Of a DNA stretch of 64,000 nt, positions 34,494 through 43,555 are shown one piece after another (within the stretch, counting starts at the first letter, position 1; the number at the start of each line of letters is the position of its first letter). The position numbers were made by a program, and so were the translations under genes. The stretch is from positions 62,001 through 126,000 of the forward strand of contig NZ_BTGQ01000008.1 in assembly GCF_036985505.1 (NCBI RefSeq). The letters run 5' to 3'. Source of the DNA: Croceitalea sp947503285. GTDB taxonomy: Bacteria > Bacteroidota > Bacteroidia > Flavobacteriales > Flavobacteriaceae. Below the pieces are notes generated by a model, which worked only from the letters and a program-made list of their open reading frames with translations, did no database searches and was not told the DNA's origin.

Positions 34494-35300
34494 ATGAAAT
34501 CTTTTTTACTTCTAATACTGTCCGTTTTGGTCTTTTCTTGTAAACAAGCTCCTAAAGATGAAAAAGAACCCATTGAAAACAATGTAGAAGAAAAAATTGT
34601 AGCGAAGACGTATCCAGAAAATATTCGAAACGTCTTTGAGGCCCACGGTGGACTTGCGGTTTGGAAAAAACAGCGAACCCTTATTTATACAATTACAAAA
34701 CCAAAAAATCCAGAAACGCATACCACCGACTTACGGAGTAGAAAAGACCGCATAGATACCGAGCGGTTTTCGATGGGTTTTGACGGTCGACAACCTTGGT
34801 TACTTGATGAAAATGAAAATTACAAGGGCAATGTCGAGTTTTATCATAACCTCATGTTCTACTTTTATGCCATGCCTTTTGTATTGGCTGATGACGGTGT
34901 CGTATATGACGAAACGGAAGACTTGGTTTTTGATGGGGTGAATTACCCAGGCATTCGAATAAGTTATCAAACAGGGGTAGGTACTTCACCCAAAGATGAA
35001 TATTTCGTTCACTATGATACCGAGACCAATCAAATGGCCTGGCTTGGTTATACGGTAACCTATAGAAGTGGCGAAAAATCAGATAACGTACGATGGATAC
35101 GTTATGATGATTGGGCATCTGTAAATGGTCTATTACTACCAAAATCGATTACTTGGCACAACTATGAAGGTCGAGACATCAAAGATGCCAGAAATACTGT
35201 TGATTTTGAGAACATTTCCATAAGTGAAATACCACGCTCAGATGATTTCTACGCCAAACCAGGGCAAGCAGTGTTTTGGGAGAACGTGAAAGAGGAATAG
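34494..35300 (+). CDS. lipoprotein of unknown function (DUF6503-like)
   Basis: A 268-residue lipoprotein (signal LLILSVLVFSC). The mature protein contains NVFEAHGGLAVWKKQRTL and DGRQPWLLDENENY, followed by beta-rich sequence (YFVHYDTETNQMAWLGYTV) as in LolA/LolB-like folds. The AHGG...W opening is typical of the Bacteroidota DUF6503 group. Function unknown. It stands alone on the plus strand at the left edge of the accessory stretch. Confidence 0.82.
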   Translation: MKSFLLLILSVLVFSCKQAPKDEKEPIENNVEEKIVAKTYPENIRNVFEAHGGLAVWKKQRTLIYTITKPKNPETHTTDLRSRKDRIDTERFSMGFDGRQPWLLDENENYKGNVEFYHNLMFYFYAMPFVLADDGVVYDETEDLVFDGVNYPGIRISYQTGVGTSPKDEYFVHYDTETNQMAWLGYTVTYRSGEKSDNVRWIRYDDWASVNGLLLPKSITWHNYEGRDIKDARNTVDFENISISEIPRSDDFYAKPGQAVFWENVKEE

Positions 35301-35461
35301 TAAACTATTGTGCTCCAACAAAAAACAGCAATGCTACTTGATATTTCCATTCATTTGGGTTTGCTTGCTTTTATGATATCCGTAGGTGAAGGACCTTTGA
35401 CCAAATTGAGGCATTTGATTTAATGATAGTGAAGATATCATATTAGAAGCTCAAGATATGT

Positions 35462-36019
35462 TTACCTTATATCATCGGTAAAATGACCTTTATGCTTCCC
35501 TTTGGCAAACTTCTTTCTATTGAAATCCCCTGATTTTCCTTTAGCGATGGATAGGCTTTTCCAGTCGCTACCCTTGATCATCCTACCTATATAGACGATT
35601 TGACCGATGTGATAGGCATAATGCATTAGTTGTCGGTTGACCGCCTCAACTATGGAGTGGCCCTGGTTTCTAATTAAAATTTCGGTCTTGAAATTGGTTT
35701 TGTTAATTGAGCTTAGGGCTTCGAAGACACAACCCCAACCAGTTTCCCATTTTTCAATCAACTCTATTTTGGTTTTTAGTATCGGTTCAAATTCTTCATC
35801 TCGATTTCTCCATTCTTTTTCTCCATCAGTTGTTAGAAAGTCACTCCATCTCGATTTCATATTTCCGTAAAGATGATTAACGATAATAGCTATTGAGTTG
35901 CTTTGTTCATTGAATTGCCAAAAAAGGTCATCGTTATTCAGCTGGGCAAAAGTCTTTTCACCCAATATTTTGTAATATTCGAATTGTTTTCTGGCACTGT
36001 CTAGATAGTTGTCCTCCAT
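35462..36019 (-). CDS. DinB-like DUF1572 family protein
   Basis: From the ATG at 36019 the protein has 185 residues and opens with MEDNYLDSARKQFEYYKIL, which fits the four-helix DinB/DUF1572 fold; the longer frame from 36085 adds 22 basic residues that look untranslated. Metal-type histidines are seen in IVNHLYGNM and HYAYHIGQIVYIG. Enzymes of this fold use metal for thiol or ring-opening reactions, but the substrate is unknown. No operon partner is close. Confidence 0.82.
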   Translation of the reverse strand: MEDNYLDSARKQFEYYKILGEKTFAQLNNDDLFWQFNEQSNSIAIIVNHLYGNMKSRWSDFLTTDGEKEWRNRDEEFEPILKTKIELIEKWETGWGCVFEALSSINKTNFKTEILIRNQGHSIVEAVNRQLMHYAYHIGQIVYIGRMIKGSDWKSLSIAKGKSGDFNRKKFAKGKHKGHFTDDIR

Positions 36020-36310
36020 TTTCCCTTCTTTCAAGTACCCACCATACCGATGGGCACCCCTCGTGGAATATAGCGAAAACTTCACTAAGAACGTGTGTGC
36101 TGATATAGGCTGATAGTTGTTTCCAACAGTTCAAAGTTTACTATGGTATTGAAACTGGTTTATGTTTTTTTGGAATCAGCTTGTTTTATCCAATTATTTT
36201 AAAGGCTATTGAATGGTACAGTACTACTGCTAGAAAGTTTAAAACGAATGTTTGCACCGTAGTGCTTTTAGTTGGGTCTTCTGCGCAGTACTTTACTTTT
36301 GCATACCTTT

Positions 36311-36637
36311 TTACCCCATGTTTTTGGGTTTCCTTTTCAAATAGCTGCCCAGGCCGTCCAATTTTCCTTCCCAGAATCTTTCCAACTCGCTTAAAAATTC
36401 ACTTACCTCTGCCAAAGCCTCCAATTGCGCATAACAGTTTCGTTGTCTGCCATCATTCACATCAGTCTCAATTTTGACCAAGTCATTATCGGTCAGAATT
36501 TTGAGATGTTTTGAAACGGCCGGTCTTGACATTTGAAATTTATCTGAAATCACATTAATGCTTTCAGGATGTTCTGCAAGCATTAAGAGGATCTTTCGTC
36601 TTGTCGGATCCGCAATGGCTTTGAAGACATCACTCAT
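36311..36637 (-). CDS. ArsR-family transcriptional regulator
   Basis: A 108-residue winged-helix protein: ADPTRRKILLMLAEHPESIN, then the recognition helix MSRPAVSKHLKILTDNDLV. No metal-binding cysteine pair is present, as is usual for ArsR proteins paired with SRPBCC genes. Its ATG overlaps the upstream SRPBCC stop by four bases (ATGA). It is the last gene of the DUF4287-SRPBCC-ArsR operon, and an inverted-repeat pair at the operon promoter is a good candidate for autoregulation. Confidence 0.9.
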   Translation of the reverse strand: MSDVFKAIADPTRRKILLMLAEHPESINVISDKFQMSRPAVSKHLKILTDNDLVKIETDVNDGRQRNCYAQLEALAEVSEFLSELERFWEGKLDGLGSYLKRKPKNMG

Positions 36638-37050
36638 TTTGAAAGGTATTTTAAAAGTTGGACGGTAAGTATTTTCTTTTTCCAGCCATTGGAGAGTATT
36701 TTTTTAACGATGATGTTATTTACAAACCCTTCGAATCCCTTATGTTCGAAGTCTAAGCGGGTTTTTTCACCCGGTTGGGTAAGTTTGAAGGTCACCACGG
36801 TATTTTCTAGGGAACCACCGCTCCAACTGAATGAAAGCAACTCTTTTTCTTTTATTTGCAGGACTCTACAATTGACAACCCCATCAAAACCCGGGGATGG
36901 TTTTGTCTTAAATTGAAACTCATGTCCAATTTCAGCAATAAAATTGCAGGGCATTAACCATTCGCTCAATGCTTTTTGGTCGGTCAGGGCATTCCAAACT
37001 TCTTCGATTGGGAAGTCATATACTCGAGTCAACGTTATTGATTTTGCCAT
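36634..37050 (-). CDS. SRPBCC/AHSA1 domain protein
   Basis: A 138-residue START-like ligand-binding protein: TRVYDFPIEEVWNALTD opens the fold and WSGGSLENTVVTFKL lies in the middle, with a C-terminal helix. SRPBCC proteins bind hydrophobic small molecules in a deep pocket. It is co-translated with the ArsR gene and 2 bases behind the DUF4287 gene. A role as ligand-sensing or detoxifying partner of the regulator is inference. Confidence 0.88.
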   Translation of the reverse strand: MAKSITLTRVYDFPIEEVWNALTDQKALSEWLMPCNFIAEIGHEFQFKTKPSPGFDGVVNCRVLQIKEKELLSFSWSGGSLENTVVTFKLTQPGEKTRLDFEHKGFEGFVNNIIVKKILSNGWKKKILTVQLLKYLSK

Positions 37051-37052
37051 TT

Positions 37053-37610
37053 TTAATTGTTTTGATAAGCGGTTAAAAGAACCCGTTCGATTTCTTGATC
37101 GAAATCCGATATTTTTTCAAGGGTCACTGCATGATTGATTCGACGACTGCCTATGGAAGAAGTATCGGAAAATCTATCGGTTGAAAAATCGTCTGGCAGA
37201 TTTACTGCCAGAATAAGGTCTTCATCTTTGGTAGTGGTCAGAATTGCGAATTGGTTCTTGCGGTAAAATGGGATATAAGTTTGACAAGGTTGCACCCGTA
37301 TATCTTCACCCAAGGCAAGGATTTTTGATTTTACAAACTTGTAAAGCTCCTTTGACCGATTGGAATGGAATAACTTGTCGGCAAACCCCTCAGGATTTTC
37401 GTAACTGTCTTTTCCCGTAAAATGTTCAAAAATCTTTTGGGCTTGAAAGTGCCCTACACCGTTTTCTTTTTTCAAGAAATAAATAATCCCTTCTTTTTCT
37501 GAAAGTTTGTTCTTTTCGATAAGGGCAATCCATTCGTCCACTGTTTTTCCGGTTTTTTCCTTGAGGTTTCGAAGTATTGCCTCACCCATTTGTTTTGGTC
37601 CTAATGCCAT
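37053..37610 (-). CDS. DUF4287 + DUF5655 domain protein
   Basis: A 185-residue cytoplasmic protein. The N-terminal DUF4287 part (about 1-70) shows KTGKTVDEWIALIEK and EKEGIIYFLKKENGVGHFQA. The C-terminal DUF5655-like part follows, with VQPCQTYIPFYRKNQFAIL. The function is unknown. It is the first gene of the operon with SRPBCC and ArsR, a combination found in many soil and marine bacteria. Confidence 0.85.
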   Translation of the reverse strand: MALGPKQMGEAILRNLKEKTGKTVDEWIALIEKNKLSEKEGIIYFLKKENGVGHFQAQKIFEHFTGKDSYENPEGFADKLFHSNRSKELYKFVKSKILALGEDIRVQPCQTYIPFYRKNQFAILTTTKDEDLILAVNLPDDFSTDRFSDTSSIGSRRINHAVTLEKISDFDQEIERVLLTAYQNN

Positions 37611-37623
37611 GATCTTAATTTAA

Positions 37624-37665
37624 GTAACTATTTAGTTACGCAAATATATAAAACCTTTTGGTTAC
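37624..37665 (-). promoter_or_regulatory. promoter with two inverted-repeat operators for the ArsR operon
   Basis: A perfect inverted repeat GTAACTA-tt-TAGTTAC lies at 37624-37639. A second, imperfect one, AAAACC-tttt-GGTTAC, lies at 37650-37665. Between them, at 37641-37648, the minus strand reads TATATTTG, an exact -7 box. The centres are 26 bases apart. The first repeat covers the likely transcription start, an ideal place for repression by the ArsR protein encoded in the same operon. Confidence 0.55.
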
Positions 37666-37854
37666 ATAAAATAATTTTTCAGAAAATGCAAAAAGTATTT
37701 CATTCATAATTGCCAAAACCCCGTTTTGCACGGTTGTGAATAAGGTTGATGCTTTTTTTGGTTTGCCTCAAAATGTGAGACTTTAAACCGGTAAGTGCTT
37801 TTCGAAGGTGGTAGTGGCAAGTCATCGCGTAAGGTCTTGCGGCATTCCTTTTAA

Positions 37855-38373
37855 CTAGTTCTTGTCTGAATCGAATCCGTAGATTGTTGTTTGCATACCT
37901 GCAATTTTCCACTCCCCATCAATTTTTTCCATGAGCCTCGTTTCACGTTTGCGTCCGCGTAACGAGTCTTGTTGCCCATAGGTGACCCAAGCTCCATTTC
38001 CATAGAGACGAACCTCTATTTTATTCAATAGTTCAGGTAGGGGTTCCGGTTCAGGGTGCTCATCCATAAAGGTCTTAACGAATTGACTTATTTCATTCCA
38101 ACCCAATGCTTCAGAAAAAGTACCTTTCTCAAAGTCGATATAGGTTTTGGTTATGTTCGGGTCGTGAACCCATTTTTTTTGCCAAGCATCATAATCCCTT
38201 TCGAAAGCCGCTTTGGTTTCATCATTCAATGTTTTAAGAATGGCTTTTTTTTCTTCTGTGGAATTCGGTTTTTCATTTGCAGTTTCCACAATCCCTTGTT
38301 TTTTAACCTCTTGACAACCCGTGACACAGAAAAGGAACAATAAAATAAAAACAAAAGGTTTTTTGATGGTCAT
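37855..38373 (-). CDS. SnoaL/DUF4440-like lipoprotein
   Basis: A 172-residue lipoprotein (signal FILLFLFCVTGC). The mature part has the NTF2-like pattern: ILKTLNDETKAAFERDYDAW at the first helix, AWVTYGQQDSL on a strand, and the closing RETRLMEKIDGEWKIAGMQTT. Such domains bind small molecules or act as accessory domains. No partner gene is close. Confidence 0.8.
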   Translation of the reverse strand: MTIKKPFVFILLFLFCVTGCQEVKKQGIVETANEKPNSTEEKKAILKTLNDETKAAFERDYDAWQKKWVHDPNITKTYIDFEKGTFSEALGWNEISQFVKTFMDEHPEPEPLPELLNKIEVRLYGNGAWVTYGQQDSLRGRKRETRLMEKIDGEWKIAGMQTTIYGFDSDKN

Positions 38374-38826
38374 ATCTTTTTTTTCAAATTACTTGTAAAT
38401 CCTGTGTTATTCAACATATCCGTGGCAGGGTTTTACATAATTCAACCCTATTTGTATTCAAGATACTATAATCGAATTGAATAACAATATGATAAGAAAA
38501 AGATAGGTAGGGCATTTAATAAAACGATTCTCAACCTATGTCTGGAAAAGCATATATCTAATGAACTTTACATTTTTGAGCCTATTTAAAGGCCTATCCG
38601 AACAAACCTGGGTAATCGTGTTGTCAGTGCTACCTTCATCTTTGCGCTATACCTTAGTGGATAGCAAAGGGGAAATGCCTGATGTAATAGGGGGTGCGGA
38701 CCACAATAAGAACTATGACAAAGCCCTGAGAATAATAGAAGGGTAGATAGCGCAAAGAAACTTAGATAACCTAGCTTTTGTAAAGAAAGTATTTATTTAT
38801 CAAGGGCAGGCAAGACCATTTTTTTG
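38374..38826. other. 453-base spacer without a supported gene
   Basis: The only frame of any size is 38561-38746 on the plus strand (61 codons), with no ribosome-binding or promoter signal and no family I recognise. The region is AT-rich and holds no clear hairpin, repeat or tRNA. It may be decayed sequence. Confidence 0.5.
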
Positions 38827-39651
38827 TCAATATTCGGCAGTTACGCTAAATCCAATTCCAATGCTACCTAATTTTTCCCATTCTGCCTGACTCGTCAAAC
38901 GTGATATGGTAGCATTCCCTAAAAACCCCGCTGAAAAGAAGACCTCACTCTCTTTGTTTTCCTCATTTTTTATCAATTCAACCGTCAAAAAGAAATCATC
39001 TTCAACAACAATATCGTAATCGCTGAGATTTAGGATAAACGCGCCTTCTTGGGCATCGATATTGAAAATAATATTTTCATTTGTTATTCTTTTGTTGGGC
39101 AGTCCGTTTTTTATATCATACAGGTTAAGTCGAAATTTCATTTTTTCGCCTGTATTAGAGGTTATGTTGGCATGAAATTTTTTGATATGGGTCGGATTCT
39201 TCTTTACTTTAATCTTGATTCCAAGCTCATTTCCAAGTTCTGCATTTCTAAAACCCCCTCGCATCATTTTGGATTTGGTTTTGTTTCCTAAAACTTTTTC
39301 TTTCAGTTTTTTATTGGTGACGGTAACTTCATTTAGTGCTGTCGCTTTTTCTGAGAGTTCAACAACTTGATTTTCTTTCAACTTGGTTATGAAGTCTTTT
39401 GCAATAAAAATTTTGGATTCGTACCCAATAGATGAGATTTTTATGGTGTCTTTGATAAGTTCTGATGGTATTTCAAGGGTAAACCCTCCATTCTCGTTTG
39501 ATACCGTTCCCTTCTTTTTGTTCATTATTCCAATGTTCACGTAGGGAATGGATTCTTTGGTTTTTGCGTCTTTAATTATGCCACTTACCGTAATTTGCCC
39601 GAAAAGCGAAAAGTTGAATAGGCAGCAGAGTATTGAAATGGAAATTCTCAT
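38827..39651 (-). CDS. secreted protein with carboxypeptidase-regulatory-like domain
   Basis: A 274-residue protein with a signal peptide ending at LFGQ. Residues about 20-105 form a CarboxypepD_reg-like beta-sandwich (TVSGIIKDAKTKESIPYVNI, GTVSNENGGFTLEIP, ISSIGYESK). In Bacteroidota this domain usually precedes a TonB receptor, but here no plug or barrel follows; a second beta-rich domain fills the rest. Function unknown. Confidence 0.82.
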   Translation of the reverse strand: MRISISILCCLFNFSLFGQITVSGIIKDAKTKESIPYVNIGIMNKKKGTVSNENGGFTLEIPSELIKDTIKISSIGYESKIFIAKDFITKLKENQVVELSEKATALNEVTVTNKKLKEKVLGNKTKSKMMRGGFRNAELGNELGIKIKVKKNPTHIKKFHANITSNTGEKMKFRLNLYDIKNGLPNKRITNENIIFNIDAQEGAFILNLSDYDIVVEDDFFLTVELIKNEENKESEVFFSAGFLGNATISRLTSQAEWEKLGSIGIGFSVTAEY

Positions 39652-39910
39652 AGTCCGTTTATCATTTTTTACTGATTATCCGCGAAACGCAGTTTGGCAA
39701 TTTTAAGAAAATATAGCCTAATTCCCTCATCGTTTTTTCAAAAATTCGGGTAGTTGTGCCGTAGTCGCGCATTTGGTGAATATAGTCCTCATCTAATGGA
39801 CTTTGCCATCCAATCTTTGTACTTCACTATTGTGATGCTTTCGATTAACTTTTATCGTAATTGTCTGCGATATTATTGTGGATAATAATACACCGCGTTG
39901 TATACATTTT

Positions 39911-40381
39911 CTATATTTTCAGTTTTTTCCAAAATACGATTTTGTCATCCCCTTCTTCATAAAATTCTGGGATTACGGCTTGTTTGATGTAGCCACATTT
40001 GATGTAGAATTTCCTGGTCAATTCAAATTCTGATTTCCCTGATGTTTCTACGATTAAGATTCGATTACCATTTTTTCTTAACCTATGTTCTATGTATTCC
40101 ATCATTTTCTTTCCAACCCCTTTTCCTTGTTGGCTTTTATGTACTGCAATGGCATAGAGGTTGTAAGTTCCTTCGGTTAGTCTTTCTTGCCCGCAATAGC
40201 CTATTGAGACTGGTTTTCCCTTTTCAATCGCTGTAAACCAAATATCGGTTGATTCTTTATTGCCCAGGTAATCGCCAATCATGTCATCGAGCAAATATGG
40301 AGGAAACAATTCACTGGAATCAAGTACTTTTTTTAGTTCTGGTATGTCCGTTTCTTCTACCTTTCTAATTTGTCCAACCAT
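39911..40381 (-). CDS. GNAT family N-acetyltransferase
   Basis: A 156-residue acetyltransferase. The acetyl-CoA motif is LYAIAVHKSQQGKGVGKKMM, followed by ILIVETSGKSEFELTRKFYI and the C-terminal KIVFWKKL. The substrate cannot be predicted. It lies 22 bases downstream of the AraC-family gene and is probably co-transcribed and possibly controlled by it. Confidence 0.88.
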   Translation of the reverse strand: MVGQIRKVEETDIPELKKVLDSSELFPPYLLDDMIGDYLGNKESTDIWFTAIEKGKPVSIGYCGQERLTEGTYNLYAIAVHKSQQGKGVGKKMMEYIEHRLRKNGNRILIVETSGKSEFELTRKFYIKCGYIKQAVIPEFYEEGDDKIVFWKKLKI

Positions 40382-40403
40382 TTTCCGTGTTTTGATGGCA
40401 AAT

Positions 40404-41135
40404 TTAAAATTCCCTATTGTTCTGCGATTGTAAGATTCTGCTATTGTAGGCTTTTGAAGGGCTGATACCTAAAATGTTTTTAAAGGAATTGCTAAAATGT
40501 GCTTGGTCAAAGAATCCGCTTTGTAAGGAGACATCCGTCAGACTGGTACCTTTGTTCAAATATAGATGTATCGCTTGTCGCAGCTTGTTCCAAACAAGGT
40601 ATTTTTTTATTGATATTCCGATATGTTCTTTGAAAAGATGCGAAAGTCTGCTGTCTGATAACAATGCCTGAGAGGTCAATTTTGAAAGAAGGTCTTTGTA
40701 TTCCAGTTCATTTTCCTCAATGAATTTAATACTGGTGTTGATTCTCTTGTCGGCTGGTGTTTTTAGGTCTTTGGAAACCGCCAAATGGTAGGCCTCTGAA
40801 AATAACTCTTCTCTTTTTTCATGAACATTTCTAATGAAAACCCCATTTTTTAGCAATATTCCTTTGCGGTCGAAAAAATCGGATAATTGGGAATTGTAGC
40901 TTTCTACCAATAGTATACTGACCGAACAACTTTTTGCAACCACCTTGTGTTCGGTATTCTGGTCGATAATGGCAAATTCTAAATTTTCGTATGTTCTCCC
41001 CTTGGCTCGTAGCGTAAAAGTTCCACTCGTGGCACTAATGAATTCAACAACGGGATGCGCATGTTTTTCTGTAGTCAGGTCATCGAATTCAAAATTGTAA
41101 ATCCCTTTTTTTATGTCAAAGTCATAAATTTTCAT
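40404..41135 (-). CDS. AraC-family transcriptional regulator
   Basis: A 243-residue regulator. The N-terminal cupin-like sensor domain (HAHPVVEFISATSGTFTLRA) leads to a C-terminal double helix-turn-helix with SRLSHLFKEHIGISIKKYL and SLTDVSLQSGFFDQAHFSNS, the AraC signature. The inducer is unknown. It is paired with the GNAT gene. Confidence 0.9.
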   Translation of the reverse strand: MKIYDFDIKKGIYNFEFDDLTTEKHAHPVVEFISATSGTFTLRAKGRTYENLEFAIIDQNTEHKVVAKSCSVSILLVESYNSQLSDFFDRKGILLKNGVFIRNVHEKREELFSEAYHLAVSKDLKTPADKRINTSIKFIEENELEYKDLLSKLTSQALLSDSRLSHLFKEHIGISIKKYLVWNKLRQAIHLYLNKGTSLTDVSLQSGFFDQAHFSNSFKNILGISPSKAYNSRILQSQNNREF

Positions 41136-41327
41136 TGAAAGGTTTTGGTCGTCTGTAACCGCGTAGAACAGTTAGGTTATTATTTTTTTGGTATGAATTC
41201 TAAATTTTCATATGTATCCCTTACGCACCATATATACGGATTATCGTTCAGAAAATCCGTAGTGAAGGATAATCGGTATGGTCGTTCATATTCATCGGTA
41301 CAATACTATTATTTTAAACTATAAGGC

Positions 41328-41969
41328 TTATTGTGCTTGCAAAGTACTTTTAGTGCCTCCAATCATAAATCCGATCGATACCCCATAATAACTGTTAGCT
41401 GCAGTACCAATGATGAGGTCGTTTGCTATTTTAATATCAGCTTTTGGAATAAAGTTATATTCCAATCCGAATTTTGTCTTTCCCCAGTGAACCCCTCCCC
41501 TTAAAAGAAATCCCAATTGATTATCTATACGTGCTTCAGTTATACCGCCTGAAGGGTTGGCTATGTCAACTGAAGAAAACACATAATACCCCAACCCCAT
41601 ACCTAAATACGGACGCGTGTAATTTTTGTTAAAGTAATGATTGAAAGTGGGCATAAAAGAAAGTATCGCATTATCATTTACATCATCGAAAAAGAATTGG
41701 GAACTATCATTGGTTTCAAATCGTTGCGGGTTCAAGGCCAATCCAAACCTTAATCCGATAACCTTATTGCTTGAAATTTCGATAAAGGGCTCAATATTCA
41801 ACATCAAACCTAAATTTTCAGATTCGGTATTCAAAAGAACCCCGGGTTCTATCTTCAGTTGTACTTGTGCATTTATGTTGAACAAACCTAACGATACGAT
41901 TAGCGATAATACTATCGTCTTAAGGGAATTTCTTATGGTATTGAAAAATTGATTTCGAAGAATTTTCAT
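41328..41969 (-). CDS. outer membrane beta-barrel protein
   Basis: A 213-residue protein with a signal peptide (IVLSLIVSLGLFNINAQ). The mature part alternates strands with aromatic girdles (RPYLGMGLGYYVFS, GVHWGKTKFGLEYNF, SYYGVSIGFMIGG), like small porin-like or OmpW/OprF-N barrels. There is no peptidoglycan-binding domain. It stands alone with about 190 and 260 bases of spacer on its sides. The cargo is unknown. Confidence 0.8.
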   Translation of the reverse strand: MKILRNQFFNTIRNSLKTIVLSLIVSLGLFNINAQVQLKIEPGVLLNTESENLGLMLNIEPFIEISSNKVIGLRFGLALNPQRFETNDSSQFFFDDVNDNAILSFMPTFNHYFNKNYTRPYLGMGLGYYVFSSVDIANPSGGITEARIDNQLGFLLRGGVHWGKTKFGLEYNFIPKADIKIANDLIIGTAANSYYGVSIGFMIGGTKSTLQAQ

Positions 41970-42181
41970 AAGTGTCTATGGGCTGCTCGTATGGATTACA
42001 ACGCATTTTTTTTCCCATAATTGTGATTTATACCCTGTTATGGATGACATCTACAAAGTGCGATGCTGATTGAAGTACTTGTAGTTGACTTTACGATATT
42101 GGGGTTGAAATTTATCGTCTAACCAAGTCTATCGACCGATGGATGCCCGTTAAATAAGAAACAGCAGTGAGCAAATTGCAT

Positions 42182-42204
42182 ACCTGCCTGCCGGACGGGT
42201 AGGT
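42182..42204. repeat. near-palindromic GC-rich element
   Basis: The 23-base stretch 42182-42204 has arms ACCTGCC and GGGTAGGT around a CCGG-containing core. It pairs with itself with few mismatches and stands out in an AT-rich spacer. It resembles short dispersed palindromes of Bacteroidota genomes. Only one copy is seen here. Confidence 0.35.
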
Positions 42205-42231
42205 CTGTTTCAAACCGTATAAAACTTATAA

Positions 42232-43521
42232 CTATTTACCTTGATACTTGCCCATATAGCGTTTCCATAGTTCGGTTTGATGCGTCTCCAAAGAAAGGTC
42301 ACGCCCATCAATAAAAGCTTTACTTAATTGATTGGTGCGCATATCCAAGGCATCACCTGCCGAGATGAACAACGTGGCACTTTTACCGACTTCCAAAGTT
42401 CCGTAATCTGCATCGATACCCAATATTTTGGCATTATTGCCAGAAATAAGCTGTAAGGCTTTTTCTTTATCCAAACCTTGTGCAACCGTTTGACCTGCAT
42501 AGAAGGGCAAGTTTCGTGTTTGAAAGTTTGAGGCATCGGCATTTTGGATACCTACCAAAAGACCGGCATCCATTAATAGTTTGGGCAACTTATAGGTGAA
42601 GTCATAATCATCATCCTCAAAAAAGGGCAGGCTATGGGTAAAGCGTACCAATACGGGAATATCTCGTTCTTTTAAAAAGGCGGTAATCTTGTGGGCATGA
42701 TATCCCCCGACCAATACGATATGTTTTACGCCAGCAGTTTTGGCCGAGCTGATGGCATCCATAATCTCTTTTTGTCCGTGGGCATAAACGAACAACTTTT
42801 GGGTGCCATCGAAGAGCCCTTGCATAGCGGCAAAAGGTTGGTTTTGGACTTTTGGGGTAGCTTTTCCGTACGCCAGGGCATTGTTCATGAAGGTCTTCAC
42901 CTTGGCTACCTGTTGCCCATAGTCTTTATTGGGCTGATATCCCCTCGGTTCCCCTAACCACCAACGGCCCCTTCGAAACGTACTAGGCCAATTCAGATGA
43001 ATGCCATCGTCTACTTTGACGGCCGCATCTTCCCAATTCCAGGCATCAAATTGTACAATCGACGAGGTGCCCGATATACGCCCCCCTTGTGGGGTAATCT
43101 GACTTAATAAGACCCCATTGGGCCTCATGCTTTCGACAACTTGTGATTCGGCGTTATAGGCTATCAAACTGCGTACATGGGGTATCAAATCACCAATCTC
43201 ATCTTGGTCATTACTGGCCCTCACCGCATTGACCTCGACTAGACCAAGTGATTTGCCCGGGGCGATAAAGCCTGGGTATACGTGTTTGCCTTTCGCGTCA
43301 ATGACCTTGCCCGTTCGTGCTATTCTGGTGTCGGCGTCACCTACATAGGTAAGCTTACCCTCGGCAAACATAATCAGCGAGTTTTCAATGACTTCGCCAT
43401 TGCCCAAATGGGCAACGGCACCTTCAATGGTAATGGGCGTCGATTGTTTGCCCGCTGGGGTTTGCTGTGCATTCATCTGCATCCCCATGAAAAAAAATAA
43501 GGTAATTATCGCGTATTTCAT
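42232..43521 (-). CDS. amidohydrolase-like secreted protein lacking the HxH metal motif
   Basis: From the ATG at 43521 the protein has 429 residues with a signal peptide (YAIITLFFFMGMQMNAQ). The fold is that of metal-dependent amidohydrolases: VIDAKGKHVYPGFIAPGK and the closing GTLEVGKSATLFISAGDAL. The expected DxHxH after PGF(I/V) is missing (IAPGKSLG), so metal binding and catalysis are probably lost. It lies behind a 981-residue gene whose first half is similar and also lacks the motif. It may be a non-catalytic partner subunit. Confidence 0.85.
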   Translation of the reverse strand: MKYAIITLFFFMGMQMNAQQTPAGKQSTPITIEGAVAHLGNGEVIENSLIMFAEGKLTYVGDADTRIARTGKVIDAKGKHVYPGFIAPGKSLGLVEVNAVRASNDQDEIGDLIPHVRSLIAYNAESQVVESMRPNGVLLSQITPQGGRISGTSSIVQFDAWNWEDAAVKVDDGIHLNWPSTFRRGRWWLGEPRGYQPNKDYGQQVAKVKTFMNNALAYGKATPKVQNQPFAAMQGLFDGTQKLFVYAHGQKEIMDAISSAKTAGVKHIVLVGGYHAHKITAFLKERDIPVLVRFTHSLPFFEDDDYDFTYKLPKLLMDAGLLVGIQNADASNFQTRNLPFYAGQTVAQGLDKEKALQLISGNNAKILGIDADYGTLEVGKSATLFISAGDALDMRTNQLSKAFIDGRDLSLETHQTELWKRYMGKYQGK

Positions 43522-43555
43522 TTTGATATTTTTATTTCTAACATCCAACATCTAA

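Noticed and set aside
36181..36477. 98-codon frame on the plus strand
   Set aside because: Over half of it is antisense to the ArsR gene and the translated protein is rich in Pro and Cys with no domain.
37700..37912. 70-codon frame on the minus strand
   Set aside because: It overlaps the end of the SnoaL-like gene in another frame and has no family or start signal.
38561..38746. 61-codon frame in the largest spacer
   Set aside because: No promoter, no ribosome-binding signal, no similarity that I recognise; may be a decayed gene but I cannot support it.
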